Assembly: GCA_905182255.1 (NCBI GenBank)
Contig: CAJJAH010000002.1
Span: 1 to 64,000 of the forward strand
From: Cryomorphaceae bacterium BACL11 MAG-121001-bin54
GTDB taxonomy: Bacteria; Bacteroidota; Bacteroidia; Flavobacteriales; BACL11
DNA length: 64,000 bases
Direction: 5' to 3'
In this document: positions 16,873 through 26,970 of the stretch, piece after piece
How positions within the stretch are numbered: position 1 is the first letter of the stretch
Layout: every line of letters begins with the position of its first letter
The notes under the pieces: generated by a model
The model's database searches: none
What the model was told of the DNA's origin: nothing
Seen by the model: the letters and a program-made list of their open reading frames with translations, nothing else
Position numbers and translations under genes: made by a program

Positions 16873-16980
16873 TTGAAATCTATGATGATAGAACAGTAGA
16901 GAAAAGAATAGTTATTGAATAAAACAAAAGATTAACAATGAAAAAACTACTAATTATATTACTTTGTTTAACTATGATTG
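16873..16980 (+). pseudogene. Relic: T9SS CTD 3' end joined to a truncated signal-peptide start
   Basis: IEIYDDRTVEKRIVIE* followed by atgaaaaaactactaattatattactttgtttaactatgattgggctt. Confidence 0.7.
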
Positions 16981-17004
16981 GGCTTGAGTTAGAATATTAA
17001 GATT

Positions 17005-17727
17005 ATGTATAAAAAAATAATCTCTTTTATTTTAGTAATAATTTTTATTTATCTGTTATTTTATTTTATTCCAATTTATAAAGGCAATTCTAAAGCGATT
17101 TTTAATAATTATCAAAAATTATGGGCTCATAGAGTATTGGATGTTAATGATGCTAATAATAAGTTTGTAAATTTTAAAGGAATAGAGATTGATGTTTTTT
17201 TTGAAATAGAAAAAAATGTTTTTGATGTAAGACATCATGGTAAATATAGAGGCAATACTCTATTAAATTTTCTAAGGAATATAAATGATAAAGAATTATT
17301 TATTTGGATTGATTTAAAAAATCTAAACAATAAAAATGTTCTAGCTATACGTGATAGATTAAGTGTAATAATTGATAGTGGTGTAAATAAAGAACATCTA
17401 TTAATTGAATCTAAGAATATAGAATTGTTAGAGGTATTACAAAATGAAGGGTTTTATGTAAGTTATTGGTTACCAAATTTTAATCTTATCAAGAGTACCT
17501 ATGAAGTTTTTCAAGTGAAAAATGATTTAATAAAATATAAACCAAATGCGATATCATGTTCTTATCATAATGTTGATTTTTACTCTAGGAAATTCCCAAA
17601 ATATAATTTACATTGTTGGACAAACGGCCTAGAAGAAGGAAGAGATAACTTGAAAGTTTTTAAAATTAGCTTAAGGGATAATGTTAAGGTTATCTTAGTA
17701 GATTTTGAAAATAATTTTATACAATAA
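17005..17727 (+). CDS. Glycerophosphodiester phosphodiesterase/PLC-like protein
   Basis: AHRVLDVNDANNKFVNFKGIEIDVFFE...FIWIDLKNL...HCWTNG; distant GDPD-like pattern. Confidence 0.5.
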   Translation: MYKKIISFILVIIFIYLLFYFIPIYKGNSKAIFNNYQKLWAHRVLDVNDANNKFVNFKGIEIDVFFEIEKNVFDVRHHGKYRGNTLLNFLRNINDKELFIWIDLKNLNNKNVLAIRDRLSVIIDSGVNKEHLLIESKNIELLEVLQNEGFYVSYWLPNFNLIKSTYEVFQVKNDLIKYKPNAISCSYHNVDFYSRKFPKYNLHCWTNGLEEGRDNLKVFKISLRDNVKVILVDFENNFIQ

Positions 17728-17762
17728 ATTATTTAGTCATTATAAAATCTTAGCATAAATTT

Positions 17763-18329
17763 TTACTGCTTTCTAAACGAATTAGCCAATATTAAAATAA
17801 TTATAGACTGTAATACTACTAAAAAGTAATGTAAGATATTAATTTGAATCTTGGCATCATTAATGTTAAAACCATATTCAAGTGCTTTGTAAAATAAAAA
17901 AGAGAGGCCTAATCCTAATAAATAGCCCAATTGCTTATTTATGTCAATTCTTCCTATAAATACTTTATCTTTTGCAACTAGAGTTTCTGCTCTAACCAAA
18001 TACCCTCCAAAAATAAAAGTTAACTGATAGCCCATGTATACTAATAGAGCTGAAGTAAACGTGTATTGTAAAATCATAAATAGTATTAAAGTAAACAGCA
18101 TTATTATTTCAACTCCCAATGAGATTTGAAAAAATTTTCTGATATTTAACAATCTGTCATAAAATTTAGCAATAACTAACATTGCTGCAGCTAGAACAAT
18201 GCCACCTAAGGAATATATTGAAGGGTCTGAAAGTGGTTGGTAAATAGTAAATAATATACCAATTGATAAACCTGTAAAAGATGAATTTAGTAATTTATAC
18301 CAAAGAAAATATTTCTCATTTAACTTCAA
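17763..18329 (-). CDS. Hypothetical integral membrane protein
   Basis: Multiple TM segments. Confidence 0.55.
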   Translation of the reverse strand: MKLNEKYFLWYKLLNSSFTGLSIGILFTIYQPLSDPSIYSLGGIVLAAAMLVIAKFYDRLLNIRKFFQISLGVEIIMLFTLILFMILQYTFTSALLVYMGYQLTFIFGGYLVRAETLVAKDKVFIGRIDINKQLGYLLGLGLSFLFYKALEYGFNINDAKIQINILHYFLVVLQSIIILILANSFRKQ

Positions 18330-18341
18330 CTTTAGTGCCTA

Positions 18342-19781
18342 TTAATAGTAGGTTAACCTTCTTACTTTAGCAATTTGTTTTGCCAGACGTATAACTTGCT
18401 TAGTGTAGCCAAACTCATTATCATACCAAATATAAAGTACAATATCTTCACCATCTTCAGTGACAATAGTCGCTTTACTATCATAAACAGAGCAACAATT
18501 ATTTCCAATTATATCAGTAGATACTAATTCAGGATCAATTTGATAGTTAATTTGATTTACTAAATTTCCATTTAGAGCTGCCTCTCTCATTGTTTCATTA
18601 ATGTCAATTAATGATGTAGGCTTATTTAGGTTAAGTTTTAAAATTGCTAGTGAAACATTTGGTGTAGGAACGCGAACGGCATTTGCTGAAAGTTTTCCAG
18701 CTAAAGAAGGTATTACTTTAGTAACGGCATTACCTGCTCCTGTAGAAGTGATTACCATGTTAATTGCTGCTGACCTTCCTCTTCTCGGTTTTTTGTGCAT
18801 ATTGTCTAACAAATTTTGATCATTTGTATAAGAATGAACAGTTTCTAAATGTCCTTTGTTTACGCCATATTTGTTTTCTACAACATGCAAAATAGGAGCA
18901 ATGCAGTTTGTCGTACAAGAAGCTGCTGAAAAAATATCTATTTTATCAACATCAATATCTTTAGAGTTAATTCCGTAAACTATATTTGGAATTCCTTTTC
19001 CAGGAGCTGTTAATAATACTTTACTAACTCCTTTTGATTGTAAGTGTCTTGATAGAGCCTCTTTGTCAGTAAAAGCTCCAGTATTGTCAATTAATAATGC
19101 ATTTTCAATTTCATACTTAGTATAGTCAATATCTTCAGGATTACCTCCATCAATAAATTTTATAACTTGTCCGTTGACAATTATAGCTTGGTTAACTAAA
19201 TCAACATCAACAACACCTTTAAAAGCTCCATGAACAGAGTCGTTTCTTAATAAATCAGCTCTTTTAATAATTTGAGCATCAGATAGTTTTCTTACAACTA
19301 TAGCTTTTAGCCTTAATTGCTGACCTTTTCCTGCTTGTTTTATAAGCTCTCTAGCAGCTAATCTTCCAATTCTGCCGAATCCATAAAGTATAACATCTTT
19401 TGGTTTAACATTATGCTTGTCTGGGCCAATAAAGTTAGCAAGTTTTATAGATAGGAAAGAATTCATATCTGTGCCTCCTTGCTCAAAATATTCAGCACTC
19501 AGCAATCCAATGTCTATTTTTGAAGGAGCCAAGTTAAGTTTTAACATTTCTTCAGCTAATGCAGCGGCTATTTCAATATTTACTGTTCTGTTTACTACGT
19601 TGTTAGAATAAGAAATAGAATTCATTAATTCCGAAACCCCAATTTCTAATAGTTGATTTCTAAAAAGAATTAATTCAATTCCTTTATCATACATTAATGT
19701 TCCTACAGAGTTTAACAAATTTACTCCTAATTTTTCTTTATTTACCCAATTATTCAATTGTGTTTCATAAGATTCTGACAT
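18342..19781 (-). CDS. gap: Glyceraldehyde-3-phosphate dehydrogenase, long form with N-terminal extension
   Basis: YGFGRIGRLAARELI...SAASCTTNCIAPILHVV...WYDNEFGYTKQV. Confidence 0.95.
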   Translation of the reverse strand: MSESYETQLNNWVNKEKLGVNLLNSVGTLMYDKGIELILFRNQLLEIGVSELMNSISYSNNVVNRTVNIEIAAALAEEMLKLNLAPSKIDIGLLSAEYFEQGGTDMNSFLSIKLANFIGPDKHNVKPKDVILYGFGRIGRLAARELIKQAGKGQQLRLKAIVVRKLSDAQIIKRADLLRNDSVHGAFKGVVDVDLVNQAIIVNGQVIKFIDGGNPEDIDYTKYEIENALLIDNTGAFTDKEALSRHLQSKGVSKVLLTAPGKGIPNIVYGINSKDIDVDKIDIFSAASCTTNCIAPILHVVENKYGVNKGHLETVHSYTNDQNLLDNMHKKPRRGRSAAINMVITSTGAGNAVTKVIPSLAGKLSANAVRVPTPNVSLAILKLNLNKPTSLIDINETMREAALNGNLVNQINYQIDPELVSTDIIGNNCCSVYDSKATIVTEDGEDIVLYIWYDNEFGYTKQVIRLAKQIAKVRRLTYY

Positions 19782-19955
19782 ACGATTTATTTTAGTTATA
19801 AAAGAGTTGCAAAAGTAAGTTTTATAAATATATCTACCTAAAGTAACTGAAAAAAATAACTATTTGGGAAATGCTATTTATTGTTGTCCTTTCATGATTA
19901 TTAAAAACTAACAACTAATAACTTATAACCAGTAAGTATTTTCTATTTTTACAAA

Positions 19956-20729
19956 ATGATTATAGAATTTTACAAATATCAAGGTACAGGAAATGATTTT
20001 ATCATGATTGATGATAGAGAAAAAGAATTCGACCTTAGCGATAATAATTTGATTGCTGCACTATGTGAGAGAAGAATGGGAATTGGTGCTGATGGTTTAA
20101 TTTTATTGCGTGAGCATGAAACCCTTGATTTTGAAATGATTTATTTTAATTCTGACGGAAAGCAGTCTAGTATGTGTGGAAATGGAGGTAGATGCATAGT
20201 TGCCTTTGCTCAAATGTTAGAAATGATTGAAAATGAAACTACTTTTATGGCAATTGATGGTCAGCATAAAGGTAGATTAATGTATGATGGTATTTATTTA
20301 CAAATGCAAGACGTTAATCAAATTGAAGGTGTCGGTGATGGCTTAGTATTAAATACCGGATCTCCTCATTATATTGAAATGGTTGATGATTTGATGAGTA
20401 TTGATATTTCTAAACAAGGTAGAAAGATAAGAAATTCATTGCCTTTTAAAAAGGATGGAATAAATGTTAATTTTGTTTTGGATGCTAATGATTTACAAGT
20501 ACGTACTTATGAAAGAGGTGTTGAGGAAGAAACATTAAGCTGTGGTACAGGCGTAGTTGCTACAGCTATAGCTATGCACTATGCAAAATGTATTGAAGAA
20601 AATCTGGTGAATATTAAAACTAATGGGGGAGAGCTGACTGTGAGCTTTGAAGAGTTTAATGGTGGTTACCGTAATATTTGGTTGAGTGGAGAGGCTAGTA
20701 TGGTTTTTGCTGGCGAATTTGCATGTTAG
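19956..20729 (+). CDS. dapF: Diaminopimelate epimerase
   Basis: FYKYQGTGNDFIMID...NSDGKQSSMCGNGGRC...EEETLSCGTG. Confidence 0.95.
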   Translation: MIIEFYKYQGTGNDFIMIDDREKEFDLSDNNLIAALCERRMGIGADGLILLREHETLDFEMIYFNSDGKQSSMCGNGGRCIVAFAQMLEMIENETTFMAIDGQHKGRLMYDGIYLQMQDVNQIEGVGDGLVLNTGSPHYIEMVDDLMSIDISKQGRKIRNSLPFKKDGINVNFVLDANDLQVRTYERGVEEETLSCGTGVVATAIAMHYAKCIEENLVNIKTNGGELTVSFEEFNGGYRNIWLSGEASMVFAGEFAC

Positions 20730-21190
20730 AATCTTCTCTAATAAGTCTTAGGACTTTAGAAATTAATGATTTAGATTTTCTATTTTCATTAGAAAATGAT
20801 AAATCAATTTGGTCCGTTAGTGGTACAACTGAACCTTATTCACTAGAACAACTTGCAAACTACATAACTCATGCAACTGAAGATATTGCTATTTCTGAGC
20901 AATTTAGATTTGTGATTGATTGGAATGGAAAAGCAATAGGTTGTATTGATTTGTATGATTATAATTTTAAAAAGAAAAATGCAGCTGTAGGAATAGTTAT
21001 TCTTAAAGAATATAGAAAAAAAGGTTTTGCTAAGCAGTCACTTACTTTACTTGTTAAGTACGCTTGGGATAAATTAAATTTGAAGCAATTGCGTACAGAA
21101 ATTTCTTCTTCTAATAAAGAAAGTTTAGCTTTATTTCATTCCGGAGGTTTTGAGATGGTGCGACATAATAATTATATTTTGAATAGATGA
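20723..21190 (+). CDS. GNAT family N-acetyltransferase
   Basis: GNAT fold pattern, VGIVILKEYRKKGFAKQSLTLLVKYAWDKLNLKQLR. Confidence 0.85.
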   Translation: MLESSLISLRTLEINDLDFLFSLENDKSIWSVSGTTEPYSLEQLANYITHATEDIAISEQFRFVIDWNGKAIGCIDLYDYNFKKKNAAVGIVILKEYRKKGFAKQSLTLLVKYAWDKLNLKQLRTEISSSNKESLALFHSGGFEMVRHNNYILNR

Positions 21191-23031
21191 AAACTAGTTT
21201 TTTACTATTTATTTTTTCTATCCTATTGTTTTCCTGTCAAACTGGAGAGGTAAGTAATTATACTGAATATTTAAATCACAATGATACTGTTAAGTATGTT
21301 GGTAAACAGGAGTGCAGGGCTTGTCATGCTGAAATCTATGATTCTTATATGCAAACAGGAATGGGGAAATCTTTTCACTTCGCAACAAAAGAACATTCGG
21401 CTTTAACCGGTACTGAAATGCCAATTATTAATGATACTATTAAAAATTTATCTTACAAACCATTCTGGAAAAATGATAGTCTATATTTGAAAGAATTTCG
21501 AATAAAAGGCAATGATACTACTCATCAACTCATCAAAAAAGTAAATTATAAAATAGGAAGTGGACAACATACAAATTCTCACTTATTTGAAATTAATGGC
21601 TATTTACATCAAATGCCATATACTTATTATACCCAAAATAAAATTGCAGATTTACCTCCAGGATTTGAAAATGGAAATAATACACGTTTTTCACGTGAAA
21701 TTGGTTTAGAGTGTATAAGTTGCCATAATTCCTACCCTGATCATGTTGATGGCTCACTTAACAAATATGATGCTATACCTAGCGGAATAGATTGTGAAAG
21801 ATGTCATGGGCCAGGCGAGATACATGTAAAACAAAAGTTGGCGGGTAATATTATTGATACTTCGAAGTACATAGATTATTCAATTGTAAATCCTAAAAGA
21901 TTACCATTGGATTTACAGTTTGATGTCTGTCAAAGATGTCATTTACAAGGTACTGCAGTATTGGCTAATGGAAAAACATTTACTGATTTTAAACCAGGTA
22001 AGCATTTAAATGATGTGATGGATGTCTATCTGCCAAAGTATGAGAATGAAGAGTCATTCATAATGGCTTCTCATGTAGAAAGATTAAAGCAAAGTGCTTG
22101 TTTTAAAACAGCTGAAATAACTTGTATTACATGCCATGATCCACATAATAGTATAAATAATGTATCCACAGCCTATTTTGATAACAAATGTATGCAATGT
22201 CATAGTGATTGTAAAGACGAGCAAACTCAAAATTGCACTTCTTGCCACATGTCAACGTCAACAACCACTGACATACAGCATGTAAGTATTTCTGACCATA
22301 AAATATCAATTCCTTCAACTATTAAAAAGAAAAAAGGAAAATTCTTAGGATTGTTTGCCATTAATAATGATTTTCCAACTAATTTATCTAAAGCAAAAGC
22401 TTATTTAAAGCGTTTTGAAAGTTTTGAGCAAAACCCAATCTACTTGGATAGTGCATTAGTTTATCTTAATCTAACAACAATTGACTTCCCTGCTTATATT
22501 CAATATTTTTATCTTAAGAATGATGCTAAAGGTCTAGTGAATTTTGTAATGAGTAATACTATTGATAGTCTAATGTATAAAAAGAGTGACTTGGCATTGG
22601 CTTATAGTAGAATGGCTGAAATGTTCGCGTTAAAAAATTTGACATTGGATGCTAAAAGTTATTATGATAAGTCAGTTTATCTAATGCCGTTTGTAATAGA
22701 CTACAAGTTAAAGCTTGGAGCTTTTCTAATTGATAATAATCAAATAATGGCAGCTAAGGTAATTTTTGAAACTGCATTAGCACTTAATCCAACTCATAAA
22801 GAAATACACCTTAATCTAGGATATATATATATATTACAGCAAAATTTTATATTAGCAGATTTGTATTTGAAACAGGCTATTGCTTTAGATCCTGATTATA
22901 TATTAGCATATGAAAATTTAGTTCTTTGTGCGCAAATTCAAAATAATTTGATAAATGTAAAAGCGTATTTAAATAAAATTTTAGAAATTGTCCCAGATTA
23001 CAATTCTAGTTTAATTTTAGAAAACCTTTAA
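21187..23031 (+). CDS. Multihaem cytochrome c (7 CxxCH) with C-terminal TPR
   Basis: CRACH, CISCH, CERCH, CQRCH, CITCH, CMQCH, CTSCH; TPR-like ALNPTHKEIHLNLGYIYILQQNF. Confidence 0.85.
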   Translation: MKTSFLLFIFSILLFSCQTGEVSNYTEYLNHNDTVKYVGKQECRACHAEIYDSYMQTGMGKSFHFATKEHSALTGTEMPIINDTIKNLSYKPFWKNDSLYLKEFRIKGNDTTHQLIKKVNYKIGSGQHTNSHLFEINGYLHQMPYTYYTQNKIADLPPGFENGNNTRFSREIGLECISCHNSYPDHVDGSLNKYDAIPSGIDCERCHGPGEIHVKQKLAGNIIDTSKYIDYSIVNPKRLPLDLQFDVCQRCHLQGTAVLANGKTFTDFKPGKHLNDVMDVYLPKYENEESFIMASHVERLKQSACFKTAEITCITCHDPHNSINNVSTAYFDNKCMQCHSDCKDEQTQNCTSCHMSTSTTTDIQHVSISDHKISIPSTIKKKKGKFLGLFAINNDFPTNLSKAKAYLKRFESFEQNPIYLDSALVYLNLTTIDFPAYIQYFYLKNDAKGLVNFVMSNTIDSLMYKKSDLALAYSRMAEMFALKNLTLDAKSYYDKSVYLMPFVIDYKLKLGAFLIDNNQIMAAKVIFETALALNPTHKEIHLNLGYIYILQQNFILADLYLKQAIALDPDYILAYENLVLCAQIQNNLINVKAYLNKILEIVPDYNSSLILENL

Positions 23032-23032
23032 A

Positions 23033-24103
23033 TTGAAAAGACAAAGAAAATTTAAAAAAAAATCATCATTCCGTAAATTCATAACTGCTTTTTTTGTTCT
23101 AGTAATAATTGGTTGTATTGGAATGGTTTATGAATTATATTCAAGAGTATATCAACCCAATATAGTGCTAAATGATAATTCCGAAAAATATATTTATATT
23201 CCAAGTAATTCAGAGTTTCCAGATGTTGTAAAAGTACTATTAGAAAATGGATTATTGATAAATGCTAATTCTTTCGAATGGTTAGCAAAACAAAAAAAGT
23301 ATGATACTAATATTAAATCAGGTAGATATAGAATTAATAGGGCATTAAATAATAATGATTTAATTAATTTATTGCGTTCAGGCAAACAAACACCAATAAA
23401 AGTTACTTTTAATAATTTAAGAAATATAGAACAATTGGCGGGTAGGATTGCTAGTCAAATTGAGGCTGACTCTTTATCAATTATTAATTATATTACTGAT
23501 TCCATATTCTTAGATAAATTAAAACTCAACACTGAAAATGTTGCTTGCTTATTTATTCCAAATACTTATGAGTTTTATTGGAATACATCTGTAGAGGGTT
23601 TTGTGAATAGAATGATAAAAGAGTATTCAAATTTCTGGAATTCTTCTCGAAGTAAAAAGGCAACTAAGATTAAACTTAATTATTATCAGGTTGCTGTCTT
23701 GGCTTCAATTGTAGAAAAAGAACAAAGTATAAAAAGAGATGAGCGCCCTGAGATAGCAGGATTATACCTCAATAGGTTGAAAAAACAAATGAAGTTAGAA
23801 TCAGATCCAACTCTTATTTTTGCAATAGGTGATTTTACAATAAAGAGAGTTTTGAATAAAGACAAAAAAGTTAAATCTCCTTATAATACTTATAAAAATA
23901 AAGGTTTACCTCCAGGTCCTATCTGTATTCCATCTATTAATGCAATCGACGCTGTTTTAAATGCAAGTGAACATAAGTATATTTTTATGTGTGCCAAAGA
24001 AGATTTTACTGGTTACCATAATTTTGCTAAAACCTATTCAAAACATTTAATAAATGCGCGTAAATATCAAAAGGCATTAAATAAGCGTAAAATAATGCGT
24101 TAA
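23033..24103 (+). CDS. mltG: Endolytic transglycosylase MltG (TTG start)
   Basis: ASIVEKE...RPEIAGLYLNRLKKQMKLESDPT...SPYNTYKNKGLPPGPICIPS. Confidence 0.95.
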   Translation: MKRQRKFKKKSSFRKFITAFFVLVIIGCIGMVYELYSRVYQPNIVLNDNSEKYIYIPSNSEFPDVVKVLLENGLLINANSFEWLAKQKKYDTNIKSGRYRINRALNNNDLINLLRSGKQTPIKVTFNNLRNIEQLAGRIASQIEADSLSIINYITDSIFLDKLKLNTENVACLFIPNTYEFYWNTSVEGFVNRMIKEYSNFWNSSRSKKATKIKLNYYQVAVLASIVEKEQSIKRDERPEIAGLYLNRLKKQMKLESDPTLIFAIGDFTIKRVLNKDKKVKSPYNTYKNKGLPPGPICIPSINAIDAVLNASEHKYIFMCAKEDFTGYHNFAKTYSKHLINARKYQKALNKRKIMR

Positions 24104-24146
24104 TTATATAAATTTGCATCCCTTTAAAACTTAAAAATCAAAGAAA

Positions 24147-25547
24147 ATGACTAAAATTAGATTTGGAACAGATGGCTGGAGAGCTATTATTGCAAAAGAA
24201 TATACTACTGATAATGTAGCAAGAGTAAGTATTGCTGTATCTGATTGGTTGAAGGAAAACAGTAAAAATCCATCTGTAGTTATAGGGCATGATTGCCGAT
24301 TTGCTGGTGAGCTTTTTGCTGAAACAGCTGCAAAAGTGTTGGCAAGTAAAGGTGTTTTAGTAAAATTAGCAAAAGGTTTTGTTTCTACTCCTATGGTTTC
24401 GCTAGGCGTTGTTAGTGAAGAAGCATCATTAGGGGTTGTAATTACAGCTTCACATAATCCACCAAGTTATAATGGATATAAACTAAAAGGTGATTTTGGA
24501 GGACCTTTACTTCCTCATGATATTACTGCTGTTGAAAATAAAATTCCAGATGAAAATTCAGTTGATTATAATGCAATAAGTATGAAGGATTTAGTAGCTA
24601 AAGGAAAAGTGATTTATGTTGATTTAGAAGAGATGTATTGTAAACATGCAAAGGCTAATTTTGATTTGGAGGCTATCCGTAGTTCTGATATGAATTTTGC
24701 TTATGATGCAATGTTTGGATCAGGTATGAATGTTGTAAAACGTTTGTTACCAGAAGCTACTTTATTGCATTGTGATGAGAATCCAGGATTTTTAGGAATT
24801 GCTCCTGAACCTATTCATAGAAACTTACAAGAGTTTTCTGATTTGATGAAAAATAATTCTTTGGATTGTGGTTTGGCTACTGATGGTGATGCTGATAGAA
24901 TTGGGCTTTATGATAGCAAAGGAAATTTTGTAGATTCTCATCATATCATCCTTTTATTAATTCACTACATGGTGAAATATAAAGGAATAAAAGGTAAAGT
25001 GGTCACTGCATTTTCATGTTCAGTAAAAGTAGAACAAATGTGTAAGTATTACGGTTTAGAGCAAGAAACAGTTCAGATAGGTTTTAAGCATATTGCTGGT
25101 AAAATGATAACTGAAGATGTAATGTTAGGAGGGGAGGAATCAGGTGGTATTGCTATTACAGGTCATATTCCTGAGCGTGATGGGATTTGGATGGGATTAA
25201 TCTTGTTTGAATTTATGGCGAAATCAGGAAAATCACTTGAGGATTTAATAGCAGAGGTATATGATATTGTAGGTGAATTTGCTTTTGAACGTATTGATTT
25301 ACATATTGATAATGATACTAAATTAAGAATTATTGAAGATTGTAAGGCAGGGAAATTCACTCAGTTTGGAAAATATAAAGTGGATAGAATTGAAACGACT
25401 GATGGTTTTAAGTTCTTCTTTGATGAAGATACTTGGCTTATGATTCGCCCTTCGGGTACAGAGCCTGTTTTACGTACTTATGCTGAGGCTTCAGCTCAAG
25501 AAAAAGTATTTGATATTTTGGCTGATGCCAAAGCGACTATCTTGTAA
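24147..25547 (+). CDS. Phosphoglucomutase/phosphomannomutase family
   Basis: FGTDGWRAIIAKEYT, TASHNPPSYNGYK, TDGDADRIGL, MIRPSGTEPVLRTYAE. Confidence 0.95.
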   Translation: MTKIRFGTDGWRAIIAKEYTTDNVARVSIAVSDWLKENSKNPSVVIGHDCRFAGELFAETAAKVLASKGVLVKLAKGFVSTPMVSLGVVSEEASLGVVITASHNPPSYNGYKLKGDFGGPLLPHDITAVENKIPDENSVDYNAISMKDLVAKGKVIYVDLEEMYCKHAKANFDLEAIRSSDMNFAYDAMFGSGMNVVKRLLPEATLLHCDENPGFLGIAPEPIHRNLQEFSDLMKNNSLDCGLATDGDADRIGLYDSKGNFVDSHHIILLLIHYMVKYKGIKGKVVTAFSCSVKVEQMCKYYGLEQETVQIGFKHIAGKMITEDVMLGGEESGGIAITGHIPERDGIWMGLILFEFMAKSGKSLEDLIAEVYDIVGEFAFERIDLHIDNDTKLRIIEDCKAGKFTQFGKYKVDRIETTDGFKFFFDEDTWLMIRPSGTEPVLRTYAEASAQEKVFDILADAKATIL

Positions 25548-26462
25548 ATGAATCATCTGTTTCTAATATTATTTTGTTTCATTTTTATTACTCTTTCAGC
25601 TCAGGATTTGAAAACACCTACTTATCAGTATAACGATTTGAATTTAGACTTACCAAGTAGGGTCGACAAGAAAAAGAGAAACATCTTGCTAATTTCAGAA
25701 GCATCTGTTTACACAGGAGCTTTATTAGGTTTAAATAAGCTTTGGTATTTTGAATATCCTAAAAGTAGTTTTCATTTTATTAATGATAATGGAGAATGGC
25801 TACAAATGGATAAATTAGGTCATATGACGACCTCTTACCATAGTGGTGTTGCTGGTATCAAGGCTTATAAATGGACAGGTATGAAGCGAATAAATGCGAT
25901 TTGGTATGGTGGTTTGACTGGTACATTTTTTTTAACAATTATAGAAATTTTGGATGGACATTCTAAACAATGGGGTGCGTCTTCAGGAGATCTAATAGCT
26001 AATACTACAGGTTCTTTATTAGCAATTGGTCAAGCTCTAAAGTGGAATGAGCAAAGGATACAAATAAAATACTCTTACTCTCCATCTGAGTGGGCAAGTG
26101 AAAATAGTAAGCAGCTTGGAGAAAACCACTTGCAAAGGGCTTTAAAAGATTATAACGGACAAACGTACTGGTTATCGCTTAACCTAAAGTCCTTATTTGA
26201 CATTCAAACTACCAATTTCCCTAAGTGGTTAAATGTTGCATTAGGACATGGTGCTGATGGAATGGTTACTGCTTATCAAAAAGAAAATGATTCTCAAAGA
26301 AATAGACAGTTTCTGCTTTCATTAGATGTTGATTTAACAAAGGTAAAAACCAAAAGCAAAATATTGAATACAGTTTTACATTCTTTTGGTTTCATAAAAT
26401 TCCCTATGCCAACTTTAGAGCTTAGTAATGGAAAATTACATGCACATTCAATATATTTCTAA
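25548..26462 (+). CDS. DUF2279 family predicted periplasmic protein
   Basis: Signal peptide; DKLGHMTTSYHSG...GASSGDLIANTTGSLLAIGQ. Confidence 0.75.
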   Translation: MNHLFLILFCFIFITLSAQDLKTPTYQYNDLNLDLPSRVDKKKRNILLISEASVYTGALLGLNKLWYFEYPKSSFHFINDNGEWLQMDKLGHMTTSYHSGVAGIKAYKWTGMKRINAIWYGGLTGTFFLTIIEILDGHSKQWGASSGDLIANTTGSLLAIGQALKWNEQRIQIKYSYSPSEWASENSKQLGENHLQRALKDYNGQTYWLSLNLKSLFDIQTTNFPKWLNVALGHGADGMVTAYQKENDSQRNRQFLLSLDVDLTKVKTKSKILNTVLHSFGFIKFPMPTLELSNGKLHAHSIYF

Positions 26463-26968
26463 TGCAGTTTAAACTTGGCGATAAAATTCTTTTCAAAACT
26501 GAAAATCATAAAGGAAAAATAGTTAAAATTAATTCTGCCTACAAAGTGACTGTACAGACTGAAGATGGTTTTGAGATTTTAGCTTTTGTAAAAGATTTAG
26601 TGAAAGTTGAAGTAAATACTGATAAGGCCTTGGCTTATGGCAATTACTTTCATATGAAGGATAAGAATAATAAGTCAAGTAATTCCTTTAAACGAGATAA
26701 AAGTTCTACCATTTTAAAGATCGATTTACATATTGAACTTTTAATTGGTAGTTATCAGTATTTAGATAATTTTGAAATTGTTCAGATTCAATTAAATGAG
26801 TGTCATTTAAAAATTGAAAAGGCATTAAATAGCAATTATCAAAAACTAATTATTGTACACGGAATAGGTGCTGGCAGCCTTAAAACTGAAGTGCATAAAT
26901 TATTACGTAATTATAATTTACGCTTTTATCTGTCTAAGGATGCTGGTGCTACAGAAGTAATGCTTTAG
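26462..26968 (+). CDS. Smr domain protein
   Basis: IDLHIELL...LIIVHGIGAGSLKTEVHKLL. Confidence 0.8.
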   Translation: MQFKLGDKILFKTENHKGKIVKINSAYKVTVQTEDGFEILAFVKDLVKVEVNTDKALAYGNYFHMKDKNNKSSNSFKRDKSSTILKIDLHIELLIGSYQYLDNFEIVQIQLNECHLKIEKALNSNYQKLIIVHGIGAGSLKTEVHKLLRNYNLRFYLSKDAGATEVML

Positions 26969-26970
26969 TG

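Noticed and set aside
18342-19781. Unusual N-terminal extension of the GAPDH as a novel fusion
   Set aside because: Long GAPDH forms with this type of N-terminal segment are known in Bacteroidetes as far as I recall; not treated as novel.
22821-22838. Short AT dinucleotide run (atatatatatat) inside the cytochrome gene
   Set aside because: Within coding sequence and expected by chance in AT-rich DNA.
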